DNA of 64,000 nucleotides. It comes from an uncultured Rhodobiaceae bacterium. Lineage in GTDB: Bacteria > Pseudomonadota > Alphaproteobacteria > RS24. Under the pieces are notes generated by a model. That model was not told where the DNA came from. It ran no database searches and saw only the letters and a list, made by a program, of their open reading frames with translations. The position numbers and the translations under genes are program-made. This document shows, in pieces, positions 9,517 through 19,254 of the stretch (positions within the stretch are counted from its first letter, which is position 1; every line of letters starts with the position of its first letter). Location: positions 62,001 through 126,000 of the forward strand of contig CALEFA010000063.1 of the NCBI GenBank assembly GCA_937876775.1, given 5' to 3'.

Positions 9517-12500
9517 TTAGGCGCGCCGCTTGCTTTCATATTCCTGCAGCGAACACACTTGCAAATCACCTTTGCTGAGCGCCCCAATAGCGGCGACAGC
9601 GGCTTCGGCACCGGCCAAAGTTGTGTAATACGGAATTTTATCCATCAAAGCGCAGCGACGAATAGATTTACTGTCGGCCAGTGATTTCTCACCTTCGGTC
9701 GTATTGACCACCAAATGGACATCGCCGTTTTTCATCGCATCCACAATATGAGGGCGCCCTTCCATGACTTTATTCACCGGAGTCACGGCAATACCATTTT
9801 CTGCCAGATATGCCGCAGTGCCGCGCGTGGCAATCAGGGTAAAGCCAATGTCTTGCAGGCCGCGTGCGGCTTTCAGACTGCGCGGCTTATCGCTTTCACG
9901 CACAGAAATAAAAGCCGTGCCAGAGGCTGGCAATACGGTGCCACTACCCAGCTGGCTTTTGGCAAAGGCGGTCGCAAAGTCTTTGTCCAATCCCATGACT
10001 TCTCCGGTGGAGCGCATTTCAGGGCCAAGAACCGTGTCGACGCCGAGGAAGCGGGCGAAGGGGAAAACTGATTCCTTGACCGCGACATGATCATAATCTG
10101 GCGTTTGTAGATTAAATTCGCTCAATTTAGAGCCAGCCATTAAACGTGCGGCAATGCGGGCGATCGGTTGACCCAGAACTTTGGCGACAAATGGCACGGT
10201 GCGGCTGGCTCTTGGATTGACCTCAATAACGAAAATCTGTTCACCCTGAACGGCAAACTGCACATTCATCAAGCCCTTCACATTCAAGGCCAAAGCCATT
10301 TCCGCAGCTTGTCGACCCAATTCATCAATTATGTTTTGCGACAAAGAATGTGGCGGCATGGAGCAGGCGCTGTCGCCTGAGTGCACGCCGGCTTCTTCAA
10401 TATGTTCCAAAATACCCGCGACCACGACGTTTTCGCCATCGCACAGCACGTCGACATCAAGCTCTGTCGCATCACGTAAATAGCCGTCAATCAGCACTGG
10501 GCTGGTGCCGGAGACAATCACCGCTTCGCGCATATAACGCTCAAGCTGCTCGTCTGTGTCGACAATTTCCATGGCCCGCCCGCCGAGCACATATGATGGC
10601 CGAATAACCACAGGAAAGCCAATATCCTTGGCAATGACGCGCGCCTCTTCGGCACTGCGGGCAATGCCATTTGGCGGCTGGCGCAATTTCAGCTCATCGA
10701 GTAAATCCTTGAACCGGTCTCGGTCTTCGGCCAAGTCAATGGCATCGGGCGATGTGCCCAAAATAGGAATGCCGGCATCCTCTAGGGCTTGCGATAATTT
10801 CAGCGGTGTTTGCCCGCCAAATTGCACAATTACCCCTAGCAAACTGCCGTTCTGCATTTCGCAGGTCAAAAGCTCCAGCACATCTTCTTGCGTCAATGGT
10901 TCAAAATACAGCCGGTCAGAGGTGTCATAATCGGTCGACACGGTTTCTGGGTTGCAGTTCACCATAATGCTTTCAATATCGGCATCGCCCAGCGCAAAAG
11001 CGGCGTGGCAGCAGCAATAATCAAATTCAATGCCCTGACCAATACGATTTGGCCCACCACCAAGGATCACCGCTTTCGGCCGATCTGATGGCGCCGCTTC
11101 ATTCTGTCCTTCAAAAGGTGAGGGGCTGTCATAGCTCGAATAGAGATAGGGCGTACTGGCCATAAATTCGGCGGCGCATGTATCAATGCTGCGGAAGTAA
11201 GGCCGCACTTCAAGCTCATGGCGTGCGCGCCGCGCGTCTGCTTCTGACAGGCTGCACAATTCACCCATGCGGGCATCCGAAAAGCCCTGCGCTTTCACCG
11301 CGCGCATGGCTTCGGCATTGTCAGGCAGGCCATGGGCAATCAATTTTTCTTCGGTGGCGATTATTTGTTCCAATTGTTCCATAAACCACGGGTTGAAATG
11401 CGATAATTGGCAAACTTCGTCAGCGCCCATACCTTGGCGCAACGCATGGGCGGCGACCAACAGGCGGTCGGGTGTCGGCGTCGTCAGCGCGGCACGCATA
11501 TTGCTTAGCCCTTCAGGGGTCGATATATCGGGCGCGTTCTCTGGCGGATTAATGCCGGTCAGGCCGGTTTCCAATGAGCGCAGCGCCTTTTGCAAGCTCT
11601 CTTGAAAATTGCGGCCAATGGCCATGGCTTCGCCAACGGATTTCATTGCTGTCGACAAAAGCGGTTCGGCGCCGGGGAATTTTTCAAAAGCAAAACGTGG
11701 AATTTTTGTAACCACATAGTCAATGGTCGGCTCAAAACTGGCTGGTGTGACGCTGGTAATATCATTCATTAGTTCGTCTAGCGTATAGCCAACCGCCAGT
11801 TTTGCCGCGATTTTGGCAATCGGAAAACCAGTGGCTTTGGAAGCCAGTGCCGACGAGCGCGACACCCTTGGGTTCATCTCAATCACCACCAGTCGGCCAT
11901 CGGCAGGATTGACGGCAAATTGCACATTCGACCCGCCGGTTTCGACGCCAATTTCGCGCAACACAGCAATCGACGCATTACGCATGATTTGATATTCGCG
12001 ATCGGTCAATGTCAGGGCAGGGGCAACGGTGATGCTGTCACCCGTATGCACACCCATGGGATCGATATTTTCAATCGAGCAAATGATGATGCAATTGTCG
12101 GCTTTGTCGCGCACCACTTCCATCTCATATTCTTTCCAGCCCAAGACGCTTTCTTCAATCAGCACTTCGGTTACTGGCGAGGCGTCGAGGCCGCTTTCAA
12201 CAATGGCGATAAATTCTTCTTTATTATAGGCGATGCCGCCGCCAGTGCCGCCCATGGTGAAAGACGGACGAATAATGGTTGGCAGGCCGACTTTTTCGAG
12301 CCCTTCAAGCGCTTCTTCCATGGTGTTAGCAATTGAAGAGCGGGGGCTCTCGAGGCCAATTTTATCCATGGCCTCACGGAACAATAGGCGATCTTCAGCC
12401 TTGTTAATGGCCTCAAGGTCAGCACCAATGAGCTGCACATTATATTTTTCCAATGTGCCATTTTCAGATAGCGCAATGGCCGTGTTCAAAGCGGTTTGCC

Positions 12501-12774
12501 CGCCCATGGTTGGCAAAATCGCGTCCGGCCGCTCCTTGGCAACAATCGCCGCCACCACGTCAGGGGTGATTGGCTCAATGTAAGTGGCATCGGCTAATTC
12601 CGGGTCGGTCATAATCGTCGCTGGATTGGAGTTGACCAAAATTACCCGATAGCCTTCTTCGCGTAGCGCTTTACAGGCTTGCGTGCCCGAATAGTCGAAT
12701 TCGCAGGCCTGACCAATGACGATGGGGCCAGCGCCAATAATCATAATGCTCGATATGTCTGTGCGTTTAGGCAT
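9517..12774 (-). CDS. carB: Carbamoyl-phosphate synthase large subunit
   Basis: Makes carbamoyl phosphate for pyrimidine and arginine synthesis using ammonia channelled from CarA. 1085 aa with two homologous ATP-grasp halves: the first (about 1-400) contains [20 protein letters not shown] and [12 protein letters not shown], the second (about 555-935) contains [17 protein letters not shown] and [10 protein letters not shown]. An MGS-like allosteric domain follows (about 940-1070; [18 protein letters not shown]). The start shares one base with the carA stop (TAATG), so translation is coupled, and AAGGAAACAG lies upstream inside carA. Confidence 0.98.
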   Translation of the reverse strand: MPKRTDISSIMIIGAGPIVIGQACEFDYSGTQACKALREEGYRVILVNSNPATIMTDPELADATYIEPITPDVVAAIVAKERPDAILPTMGGQTALNTAIALSENGTLEKYNVQLIGADLEAINKAEDRLLFREAMDKIGLESPRSSIANTMEEALEGLEKVGLPTIIRPSFTMGGTGGGIAYNKEEFIAIVESGLDASPVTEVLIEESVLGWKEYEMEVVRDKADNCIIICSIENIDPMGVHTGDSITVAPALTLTDREYQIMRNASIAVLREIGVETGGSNVQFAVNPADGRLVVIEMNPRVSRSSALASKATGFPIAKIAAKLAVGYTLDELMNDITSVTPASFEPTIDYVVTKIPRFAFEKFPGAEPLLSTAMKSVGEAMAIGRNFQESLQKALRSLETGLTGINPPENAPDISTPEGLSNMRAALTTPTPDRLLVAAHALRQGMGADEVCQLSHFNPWFMEQLEQIIATEEKLIAHGLPDNAEAMRAVKAQGFSDARMGELCSLSEADARRARHELEVRPYFRSIDTCAAEFMASTPYLYSSYDSPSPFEGQNEAAPSDRPKAVILGGGPNRIGQGIEFDYCCCHAAFALGDADIESIMVNCNPETVSTDYDTSDRLYFEPLTQEDVLELLTCEMQNGSLLGVIVQFGGQTPLKLSQALEDAGIPILGTSPDAIDLAEDRDRFKDLLDELKLRQPPNGIARSAEEARVIAKDIGFPVVIRPSYVLGGRAMEIVDTDEQLERYMREAVIVSGTSPVLIDGYLRDATELDVDVLCDGENVVVAGILEHIEEAGVHSGDSACSMPPHSLSQNIIDELGRQAAEMALALNVKGLMNVQFAVQGEQIFVIEVNPRASRTVPFVAKVLGQPIARIAARLMAGSKLSEFNLQTPDYDHVAVKESVFPFARFLGVDTVLGPEMRSTGEVMGLDKDFATAFAKSQLGSGTVLPASGTAFISVRESDKPRSLKAARGLQDIGFTLIATRGTAAYLAENGIAVTPVNKVMEGRPHIVDAMKNGDVHLVVNTTEGEKSLADSKSIRRCALMDKIPYYTTLAGAEAAVAAIGALSKGDLQVCSLQEYESKRRA

Positions 12775-13943
12775 TAGCTGTTTCCTTGCGCTGACATCGC
12801 CGCGACAAAGCGGTCGAATAAATAGTGACTGTCCTGAGGGCCAGGTGAGGCCTCTGGGTGATATTGCACTGAGAACACCGGCTTGCCTTTAAGCGCAATG
12901 CCGCAATTGGTTCCGTCAAATAGGCTGACATGGGTTTCTTCGACATTGTCGGGCAGTGTGTCGCGATCGACGGTAAACCCGTGGTTCATTGAGGTGATTT
13001 CGACTTTGCCGGTGTTGATATCTTTCACTGGATGATTGGCGCCATGATGGCCCTGCTTCATCTTCACAGTTTGCGCCCCAAGTGCCCGTGCCAGCATTTG
13101 ATGGCCTAGGCAAATGCCAAACACCGGCTTACCGCTATCAACTAATTTGCAAATCTCGCCAACCGCATAAGCGCCGGTCGCGGCCGGGTCGCCCGGGCCA
13201 TTGGATAAAAAGATACCATCTGGTTGCAGCGCCAGCACTTGCTCAGCTGTGCTATCAGCCGACACAATCGTCACCCGACAACCGGCTTCAGACAAGCAGC
13301 GTAAAATATTGCGTTTGATGCCAAAATCGAGGGCCACGACATGCACATCTGAAGCAATGTCGTCAAAGCCGTCTTCCCACTGCCAGCGTCCCTGTTGCCA
13401 GTCATAGGATTGTTGGCTGGAGACTTCGGCCGCTAAGTCAGCCCCTTCGAGGCCCGCAAAACTAGCTAATTTGGCTTGCATAGCGGCTTCGTCAAAGTGG
13501 CCGTCTGGGGCGTGGGCGATGACGGCATTAAACATGCCATGGTCGCGAATATGGCTGGTAATGGCGCGTGTATCGACGCCTGAAATGCCGATGAGCCCGT
13601 GTTGTTTCAGCCATGTATCTAAATGCTGGGCGGCGCGATAATTGGCTGGCGTGGTGATGGCTTCGCGAATAATCAGCCCTTCAGCACCACGCGGTTGACT
13701 TGTGTTTGAGGTTTCGCTGTCGTCATCATTGGTGCCGACATTGCCAATATGCGGGAAGGTAAAGGTAACAATTTGCCCGGCATAAGACGGGTCGGTGAGG
13801 ATTTCTTGATAGCCCGTCATCGCCGTGTTGAAGCACACTTCACCGACAGTTTGGCCGACTGCGCCAAGGCCGTAACCATAAAGTTTCTGGCCGGTTTCAC
13901 TCATAAGAAGCGCCGTCTTTGGGGCTGTCTGCCATCCGCTCAT
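12774..13943 (-). CDS. carA: Carbamoyl-phosphate synthase small subunit
   Basis: Class I glutamine amidotransferase subunit that hydrolyses glutamine and passes ammonia to CarB. 389 aa. An N-terminal CPSase small domain (about 8-150, with [18 protein letters not shown]) precedes the amidotransferase domain. The nucleophile is C278 in GICLGHQ, with the His/Glu of [10 protein letters not shown] completing the triad. A clear ribosome-binding site (AAGGAAG) precedes ATG 13943. It heads the carA-carB pair, divergent from yqeY across a 400-bp gap. Confidence 0.98.
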   Translation of the reverse strand: MSGWQTAPKTALLMSETGQKLYGYGLGAVGQTVGEVCFNTAMTGYQEILTDPSYAGQIVTFTFPHIGNVGTNDDDSETSNTSQPRGAEGLIIREAITTPANYRAAQHLDTWLKQHGLIGISGVDTRAITSHIRDHGMFNAVIAHAPDGHFDEAAMQAKLASFAGLEGADLAAEVSSQQSYDWQQGRWQWEDGFDDIASDVHVVALDFGIKRNILRCLSEAGCRVTIVSADSTAEQVLALQPDGIFLSNGPGDPAATGAYAVGEICKLVDSGKPVFGICLGHQMLARALGAQTVKMKQGHHGANHPVKDINTGKVEITSMNHGFTVDRDTLPDNVEETHVSLFDGTNCGIALKGKPVFSVQYHPEASPGPQDSHYLFDRFVAAMSAQGNS

Positions 13944-14343
13944 AATGTTACTTCCTTGTCATTGTGGGGGGGCAGAGTGATGAGAACAAGACAAAACAAA
14001 AGCCCCAGCCACATATTTGGCGGGACTTGGAAAATTTTGACACATTCTCATTTATCAATCTGCTCTGGCTAGAGGTAAGCTAAAGTTGCGGGAGACTATC
14101 TAATCACCCCCTCTGGGTCAAGAGAAGTTAACGTGATTCCAGTGGGAAAAATAACTTAGTTAAAACATGTGTTTACTGATCATGATTTGGGCCGTTTTCT
14201 TGGCCGTGCCGCAAGCCTCAGAGATCGGCTGATTAAATTGCGTGAAATCTAGCAATTTGTGGTTGGTCATTCTATCATTGCCATTGCTGATGGGTTGGAC
14301 TATATCAGCCCAACTCGACGAAGTTCAGTGAGGAGCCTAGTTT
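13944..14343. other. 400-bp divergent intergenic region between carA and yqeY
   Basis: The longest gene-free stretch of the window. It must hold the carA promoter and leader on the minus strand and the yqeY promoter on the plus strand. I see a C7 run in the carA leader (G7 at 13966-13972 on plus), short inverted repeats such as AAACA-TG-TGTTT, and a TGATCATGAT patch. There is no convincing attenuator: GGCTGGGGC before a T-rich stretch on the carA strand lacks a pairing arm. No conserved open frame, tRNA or riboswitch is recognisable; a small RNA cannot be excluded. Confidence 0.5.
14278..14306 (+). promoter_or_regulatory. Probable yqeY promoter
   Basis: TTGCCA (14278-14283) and TATATC (14301-14306) are separated by exactly 17 bp, predicting a start near 14313 and a leader of about 30 nt that contains AGGAG 8 bp before the yqeY ATG. 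It may also drive dnaG-rpoD-panD. Inferred from hexamer match only. Confidence 0.5.
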
Positions 14344-14796
14344 ATGCAAGAGCAGTTCAGTGAAGCGCTCAAAGCCGCCGTTAAAAGCCAAGATAAAGTG
14401 CGTATTTCTACTTTGCGCTTGATTACTGCGGCCATCAAAGACCGCGATATTGCGGCTCGTACAGCCGATAACCGAGATGGTGTGTCGGATGACGAAATTC
14501 TTGAAATTCTTGCTAAAATGGTCAAGCAACGCCAAGAGTCGGCGACCACTTACGAACAAGCCGGACGCCTTGAGCTGGCTGAGCAAGAGCGTAACGAAAT
14601 TGCTGTTATTGAAGAATTTTTGCCGCGCCAGCTCGACGACGACGAAATGGCTATCGCTGTCGACACTGTCATCCAAGCGCAAGCGGCAAGCTCGCTGAAA
14701 GATATGGGCAAGGTCATGGGGGCGTTGAAAAGCCAATATGCCGGGCAGATGGATTTCGGCAAGGCCGGCGCGCTGGTGAAGCAAAAGCTCGGCTAA
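14344..14796 (+). CDS. yqeY: GatB/YqeY domain protein
   Basis: A 150-aa all-helical protein of the YqeY family, homologous to the tail domain of GatB that contacts tRNA during amidation. Hallmarks are the N-terminal L-R-L-I-x-A-A-I-K-D-R-D and the central EEFLPRQL. The exact role is unknown. As in many bacteria it lies just before dnaG-rpoD, in the place where rpsU often sits in gammaproteobacteria. AGGAG precedes the start. Confidence 0.9.
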   Translation: MQEQFSEALKAAVKSQDKVRISTLRLITAAIKDRDIAARTADNRDGVSDDEILEILAKMVKQRQESATTYEQAGRLELAEQERNEIAVIEEFLPRQLDDDEMAIAVDTVIQAQAASSLKDMGKVMGALKSQYAGQMDFGKAGALVKQKLG

Positions 14797-14885
14797 TCAA
14801 GGGCGCGCCAATTATGCGCACAGCTAATTTGTCCAAATCATGTGTTCTGGCTGGTCGTGGCGCCGGATTAGCGTAAAATACGTCT

Positions 14886-16787
14886 ATGGCCTTTCCGCAA
14901 AACTTTCTTGATGAGATTAAAAACCGCATTGCTGTGTCGGATATTGTTGGCCGTCGGGTGAAATTGCAGCGCCGTGGCCGCGAGTATGTCGGCCTTAGCC
15001 CGTTCAAACAAGAGCGCACACCGTCGTTTACCGTCAATGATGACAAACAATTTTACCATTGTTTTGCGACCGGCAAACATGGATCGGTTTTCGATTTTAT
15101 TATGGAAACTGAGGGGCTGAGCTTTCCCGAAGCGGTCGAGCAACTGGCCCGTCAGGCGGGACTTGAGATGCCCGAACGTGACCCGCAAGCGGCGCAGAGA
15201 GCCGCCGTGCAGGCGACATTAATTGATGTCACAGAAGCTTCTGCCCTATGGTTTCAAGCGCAGTTGAAAGCCCCAGAAGCGGCTGAGGCAAGGGCTTATT
15301 TGGAGCGCCGCGGCGTCTCGCAAGAGCTGATTGAGCGGTTTGGCATTGGCTATGCGCCAGGCGCCCGCACCGCCTTGATTGAGCATTTATCGGCACGGCA
15401 AATGCGGCCTCCACAAATCGTCGAGGCCGGCATGGCCATTCAACCCGAAGAATCAGACCGCCCGCCCTATGACCGTTTCCGCGAGCGCATTATGTTTCCC
15501 ATCCACGACGCGCGCGGTCGGGTGATTGCCTTTGGTGGTCGGGCGATGAGCGCAGATGCGAAAGCCAAATATCTCAATTCACCCGAGACCCCCTTGTTTC
15601 ACAAAGGCGCGGTCTTGTTTAATTTTGCCCGCGCCCGTCAGCCTGCCTATGATGCCAATATGGTGCTGGTAGCAGAGGGCTATATGGATGTTGTCGGCTT
15701 GGCGCGGGCCGGTTTGCATCATGCGGTGGCGCCGCTTGGCACGGCAGTGACGGAAGATCAAATTCGTCTTCTATGGCGTTTGGCGCCAGAGCCGGTTATG
15801 TGCCTTGATGGCGACGAGGCTGGCTTGCGTGCCGCCTATCGGGCGATTGACCGCATTTTGCCGCAATTAAAGCCTGGCTTTTCCATGCAATTTGCACTTT
15901 TGCCAGCCGGTAAAGATCCGGATGATGTGGTGCGCGATGGAGGGGCTGAGGCAATGAACGATATTATCGGTCGGGCGCGCAGCTTGATCGACATGATGTG
16001 GGAGCGCGAAATTGAACGCGCCCCATGGGATACGCCCGAGCGGGCCGCTGCCTTGAAGCAAAGATTACGCGAAGCAGTGGCGCTGATTAATGACAAAGAC
16101 GTGCGGGCGCTTTATGGCCAAGAGGTCAAATCGCGGCTTGATAAACTGCTAGGTGGTGGCGCCTATGGCAATCAGGGGCGCAACGGGCAGGCAGCTGGTT
16201 ATCGCGGCGGCGGACGCCAGCCACGCGCGCCGTGGGGCAGCCGGCGACCGCAACCGGCAACGTCTGAATTACGGCGCTCTGATTTAGGCCGTGGCGAGGT
16301 TAGCTTTCCCCGTCGTGAAGCGCTGATTGTCTTGGCCGTATTGAACCATCCTGGTATCTTGCTTAGTCAACGTGATCATTTTGAAAATCTCGACTTATCC
16401 TCATCCGAGCTAGACCAGCTAAGATTTAAGATTGTCGACTATTTTGATAAGTTGCCAAATGCTGAGGCAGGACTTGACATTGACGCCTTGACAGGGCATT
16501 TGAATGAGCACGGTTTAACAGAATTAACGCAACGTTTATGGCAAATGCCAGAAGCGCGGCTTTTAACCTTTGTACGCAAAGAAAGTGACCTAAGTGATGT
16601 TTTGGCGGGATGGCTTGAAACCACCGTCGTTCATCATAAATTACTTACTTTGACGGCTGAAAAAGCCCTTGTGCAGGAAGAGCTTGCAACCGAGATGGCG
16701 CGCGATGGAACGCAAAATGCGCTGGATCGGTTAACGGCAATTAAAAATGAAATCGCGGCGCTTGAAAGAAATGATGACAGCGCTTGA
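14886..16787 (+). CDS. dnaG: DNA primase DnaG with degenerate zinc-binding site
   Basis: Synthesises RNA primers at the replication fork; 633 aa. The N-terminal zinc-binding fold is present (residues about 1-100), but the CHC2-type ligands are mostly replaced: the usual C-x2-H is S38-P-F-K41 and the usual C-x2-C is C59-F-A-T62. The Toprim core follows with VAEGYMDVV and CLDGDEAGLRAA, containing the catalytic Glu and Asp residues. A Gly/Arg-rich linker (about 425-460) leads to the C-terminal DnaB-interacting helical domain. No strong ribosome-binding site precedes ATG 14886, yet the N-terminus is canonical. rpoD follows after 32 bp. Confidence 0.95.
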   Translation: MAFPQNFLDEIKNRIAVSDIVGRRVKLQRRGREYVGLSPFKQERTPSFTVNDDKQFYHCFATGKHGSVFDFIMETEGLSFPEAVEQLARQAGLEMPERDPQAAQRAAVQATLIDVTEASALWFQAQLKAPEAAEARAYLERRGVSQELIERFGIGYAPGARTALIEHLSARQMRPPQIVEAGMAIQPEESDRPPYDRFRERIMFPIHDARGRVIAFGGRAMSADAKAKYLNSPETPLFHKGAVLFNFARARQPAYDANMVLVAEGYMDVVGLARAGLHHAVAPLGTAVTEDQIRLLWRLAPEPVMCLDGDEAGLRAAYRAIDRILPQLKPGFSMQFALLPAGKDPDDVVRDGGAEAMNDIIGRARSLIDMMWEREIERAPWDTPERAAALKQRLREAVALINDKDVRALYGQEVKSRLDKLLGGGAYGNQGRNGQAAGYRGGGRQPRAPWGSRRPQPATSELRRSDLGRGEVSFPRREALIVLAVLNHPGILLSQRDHFENLDLSSSELDQLRFKIVDYFDKLPNAEAGLDIDALTGHLNEHGLTELTQRLWQMPEARLLTFVRKESDLSDVLAGWLETTVVHHKLLTLTAEKALVQEELATEMARDGTQNALDRLTAIKNEIAALERNDDSA

Positions 16788-16819
16788 TGAAATGACGTGA
16801 GACGGTCTCGGAGACGTGA

Positions 16820-18805
16820 ATGGCGACGAAAAAAGCATCAGAGAAAACAGTAGAGCGCGAGCCAGGGGATAGCCCTCTGATTGACATGAATAATCGTGCC
16901 GTAAAACGGATGATTAAGACGGCCAAGGAATCCGGCTCGGTGACCTATGATGAGCTCAATGCGGTTCTGCCGCCGGAAGAATTTACCTCTGAGCAAATCG
17001 AAGACATTATGTCCATGTTATCGGAAATGGGCATTTCCATTGTCGAGAACGATGGCGTCGATGACGGCGATGAGGATGCCACGCCCAAACCATCAAATGA
17101 CGATGACGATGATTTGGATGATGATGAGGCCGAAGCCACAAGCTCGACGGCCATTGCCAAAACAGCCAAAACAACCGGCGCCGGCGACCGCACAGATGAT
17201 CCGGTACGCATGTATCTGCGCGAAATGGGCTCGGTTGAGCTGTTGTCGCGCGAAGGCGAAATTGCCATTGCCAAACGCATTGAGGCTGGCCGCGAAATGA
17301 TGATTTCGGGCTTATGTGAAAGCCCGCTGACTTTTCAGGCGATTATTATTTGGCGCGATGAGCTCAATGAAGGCAAAGTTCTGCTTCGCGAGATTATTGA
17401 TCTGGAAGCCTCTTTCGCCGATCCTGACGTGAAAAAAATCGACCGTTCGGCTGAAGGGGCGGCGCCTCCGCCATCTGGTGCGCCATCAGGTGAAGCCGAA
17501 GGTGAACCCGATGAAGACGAAGATGATGATGATTCAAACCTGTCGCTATCGGCCAAGGAAATGGAATTAAAGCCAAAAGTTCTAGCAAGTTTCGATGTTA
17601 TCGCTTCGACTTATAAAAAATTACGCCGCTTGCAAGATCAAAGCGTTGAGCTGCAGGCCGATAATAAAGAACTGTCAACAGCGCAACAAAACCGCGCTGA
17701 TAAATTGCGCAGTGAAATTATCGCTGAGGTGAAGGAACTGTCTTTGAACAACAGCCGTATTGAGGCTTTGGTGGAGCAGCTTTATTCAATCAATAAAAGT
17801 CTGGTTGGTCTAGAATTGCGCCTGTGGCGTATGGCCGATGGTGAGGGCGTGAAGCGCGAAGAGTTTCTCAAGCAATATCAGGGCAATGAATATGAGGCCA
17901 ATTGGGCCAATCGTGTTGCCCGCCTTGCTGGTAAGGGCTGGAAAGGTTTTGTCCAGAACAACCGCAATGAAATTAAAGAAGTGCGTGGCGAAATTCAGGA
18001 ATTGGCCAATGATACGGGTCTCAATATCAGCGAATATCGTCGCATTGTCCGCATGGTTCAAAAAGGTGAGCGCGAAGCGCGGATTGCCAAAAAAGAAATG
18101 GTCGAGGCCAATTTGCGTCTGGTTATTTCGATTGCCAAAAAATACACCAACCGTGGCCTGCAATTCCTTGACCTGATTCAAGAGGGTAATATCGGCCTGA
18201 TGAAAGCGGTTGATAAATTTGAATATCGCCGCGGTTATAAATTCTCAACCTATGCCACATGGTGGATTCGCCAAGCCATTACACGCTCAATTGCCGATCA
18301 GGCGCGGACCATCCGTATTCCAGTGCATATGATTGAAACAATTAACAAATTAGTGCGCACGTCGCGCCAAATGTTGCATGAATTTGGTCGTGAACCAACG
18401 CCGGAAGAATTGTCTGAAAAACTCTCAATGCCGCTGGAAAAAGTCCGGAAAGTGCTGAAAATCGCCAAAGAGCCAATCAGTCTCGAAACCCCGATTGGTG
18501 ACGAAGAAGACAGTCAATTGGGCGACTTCATTGAAGATAAAAACGCTATTCTGCCGATTGATGCCGCCATTCAATCCAATTTGCGCGACACCACAACCCG
18601 CGTTCTGGCCTCCTTGACGCCACGCGAAGAGCGGGTTTTGCGGATGCGGTTTGGCATTGGTATGAACACTGATCATACTTTGGAAGAAGTCGGGCAGCAG
18701 TTCTCTGTGACCCGCGAGCGTATCCGTCAGATTGAAGCCAAAGCTTTGCGTAAGCTCAAACATCCGAGCCGGTCACGCAAATTGCGCAGCTTCCTCGATA
18801 ATTAA
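16820..18805 (+). CDS. rpoD: RNA polymerase primary sigma factor (sigma-70)
   Basis: Housekeeping sigma factor, 661 aa. Region 1.1 (about 15-90), an acidic linker, region 1.2 ([17 protein letters not shown]), a long non-conserved region with an Asp/Glu-rich run, then region 2 with [20 protein letters not shown] (-10 recognition and melting), region 3 and region 4 with the helix-turn-helix [18 protein letters not shown] for the -35. GGAG at 16810-16813 is the ribosome-binding site and lies inside a small GTCTC-G-GAGAC inverted repeat. It forms the dnaG-rpoD part of the macromolecular synthesis operon. Confidence 0.98.
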   Translation: MATKKASEKTVEREPGDSPLIDMNNRAVKRMIKTAKESGSVTYDELNAVLPPEEFTSEQIEDIMSMLSEMGISIVENDGVDDGDEDATPKPSNDDDDDLDDDEAEATSSTAIAKTAKTTGAGDRTDDPVRMYLREMGSVELLSREGEIAIAKRIEAGREMMISGLCESPLTFQAIIIWRDELNEGKVLLREIIDLEASFADPDVKKIDRSAEGAAPPPSGAPSGEAEGEPDEDEDDDDSNLSLSAKEMELKPKVLASFDVIASTYKKLRRLQDQSVELQADNKELSTAQQNRADKLRSEIIAEVKELSLNNSRIEALVEQLYSINKSLVGLELRLWRMADGEGVKREEFLKQYQGNEYEANWANRVARLAGKGWKGFVQNNRNEIKEVRGEIQELANDTGLNISEYRRIVRMVQKGEREARIAKKEMVEANLRLVISIAKKYTNRGLQFLDLIQEGNIGLMKAVDKFEYRRGYKFSTYATWWIRQAITRSIADQARTIRIPVHMIETINKLVRTSRQMLHEFGREPTPEELSEKLSMPLEKVRKVLKIAKEPISLETPIGDEEDSQLGDFIEDKNAILPIDAAIQSNLRDTTTRVLASLTPREERVLRMRFGIGMNTDHTLEEVGQQFSVTRERIRQIEAKALRKLKHPSRSRKLRSFLDN

Positions 18806-18829
18806 TCACGCGTATTTAGGATTAGTTTT

Positions 18830-19156
18830 ATGCAGCTCACCATGATGAAGGCGAAAATCCATCGCGCCAGTGTCACCCAATGCGACATGCATTATGAAGG
18901 GTCAATTTCAGTCGATCAGGATTGGCTCGATGATGTTGGCATTTTGCCCAATGAGCAGGTTGATGTGTTGAATATCAATACTGGCGCCCGCTTTACGACC
19001 TATGCCATTCCGGCGGAACGTGGCTCGAAAACCATTGGCATCAATGGTGCCGCAGCGCGGCTGGCGCAGGTTGACGATCTGGTGATTATTATTGCCTATG
19101 CACAGATGGACGAAACCGCCGCGCGCGGTTATAAACCAAAAGTGTTCTTGCCATAA
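18830..19156 (+). CDS. panD: Aspartate 1-decarboxylase
   Basis: Pyruvoyl enzyme making beta-alanine for pantothenate and CoA. The proenzyme self-cleaves at the Gly-Ser of HYEGS (G24/S25 in the usual numbering), and the catalytic Tyr lies in [11 protein letters not shown]. 108 aa, somewhat shorter at the C-terminus than the E. coli protein (126 aa), as is common. The internal M-x5-H-R pattern near the start (MMKAKIHRA) is standard. It lies 24 bp after rpoD, an unusual partner, and 21 bp before a tRNA gene, so all may share a transcript. Confidence 0.93.
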   Translation: MQLTMMKAKIHRASVTQCDMHYEGSISVDQDWLDDVGILPNEQVDVLNINTGARFTTYAIPAERGSKTIGINGAAARLAQVDDLVIIIAYAQMDETAARGYKPKVFLP

Positions 19157-19177
19157 TTTTGGTCGGTAAATGGTTTG

Positions 19178-19254
19178 GGGCCTGTAGCTCAGTTGGTTAG
19201 AGCGAACCGCTCATAACGGTTTGGTCGCAGGTTCGAGTCCTGCCGGGCCCACCA
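19178..19254 (+). tRNA. tRNA with CAT anticodon (Ile2 or elongator Met)
   Basis: A complete 77-nt cloverleaf including an encoded CCA. Acceptor GGGCCTG pairs with CGGGCCC, the D stem is GCTC/GAGC, the anticodon stem AACCG/CGGTT closes loop CTCATAA (anticodon CAT, 19212-19214), and the T arm is GCAGG-TTCGAGT-CCTGC. The variable region TTGGTCGC is like E. coli tRNA-Ile2, whose CAT is modified to lysidine to read AUA; an elongator tRNA-Met cannot be excluded. It is not initiator-like: it has a normal G1-C72 pair and lacks the three G-C pairs in the anticodon stem. It probably shares the panD transcript. Confidence 0.95.

Noticed and set aside
13982-13997. Second LexA-like site GAAC-N7 near carA
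   Set aside because: The second half reads AACA rather than GAAC, and carAB is not an SOS target.
13990-14040. Possible attenuator terminator in the carA leader (GGCTGGGGC followed by T-rich DNA on the minus strand)
   Set aside because: No complementary left arm lies upstream, so no stable stem forms.
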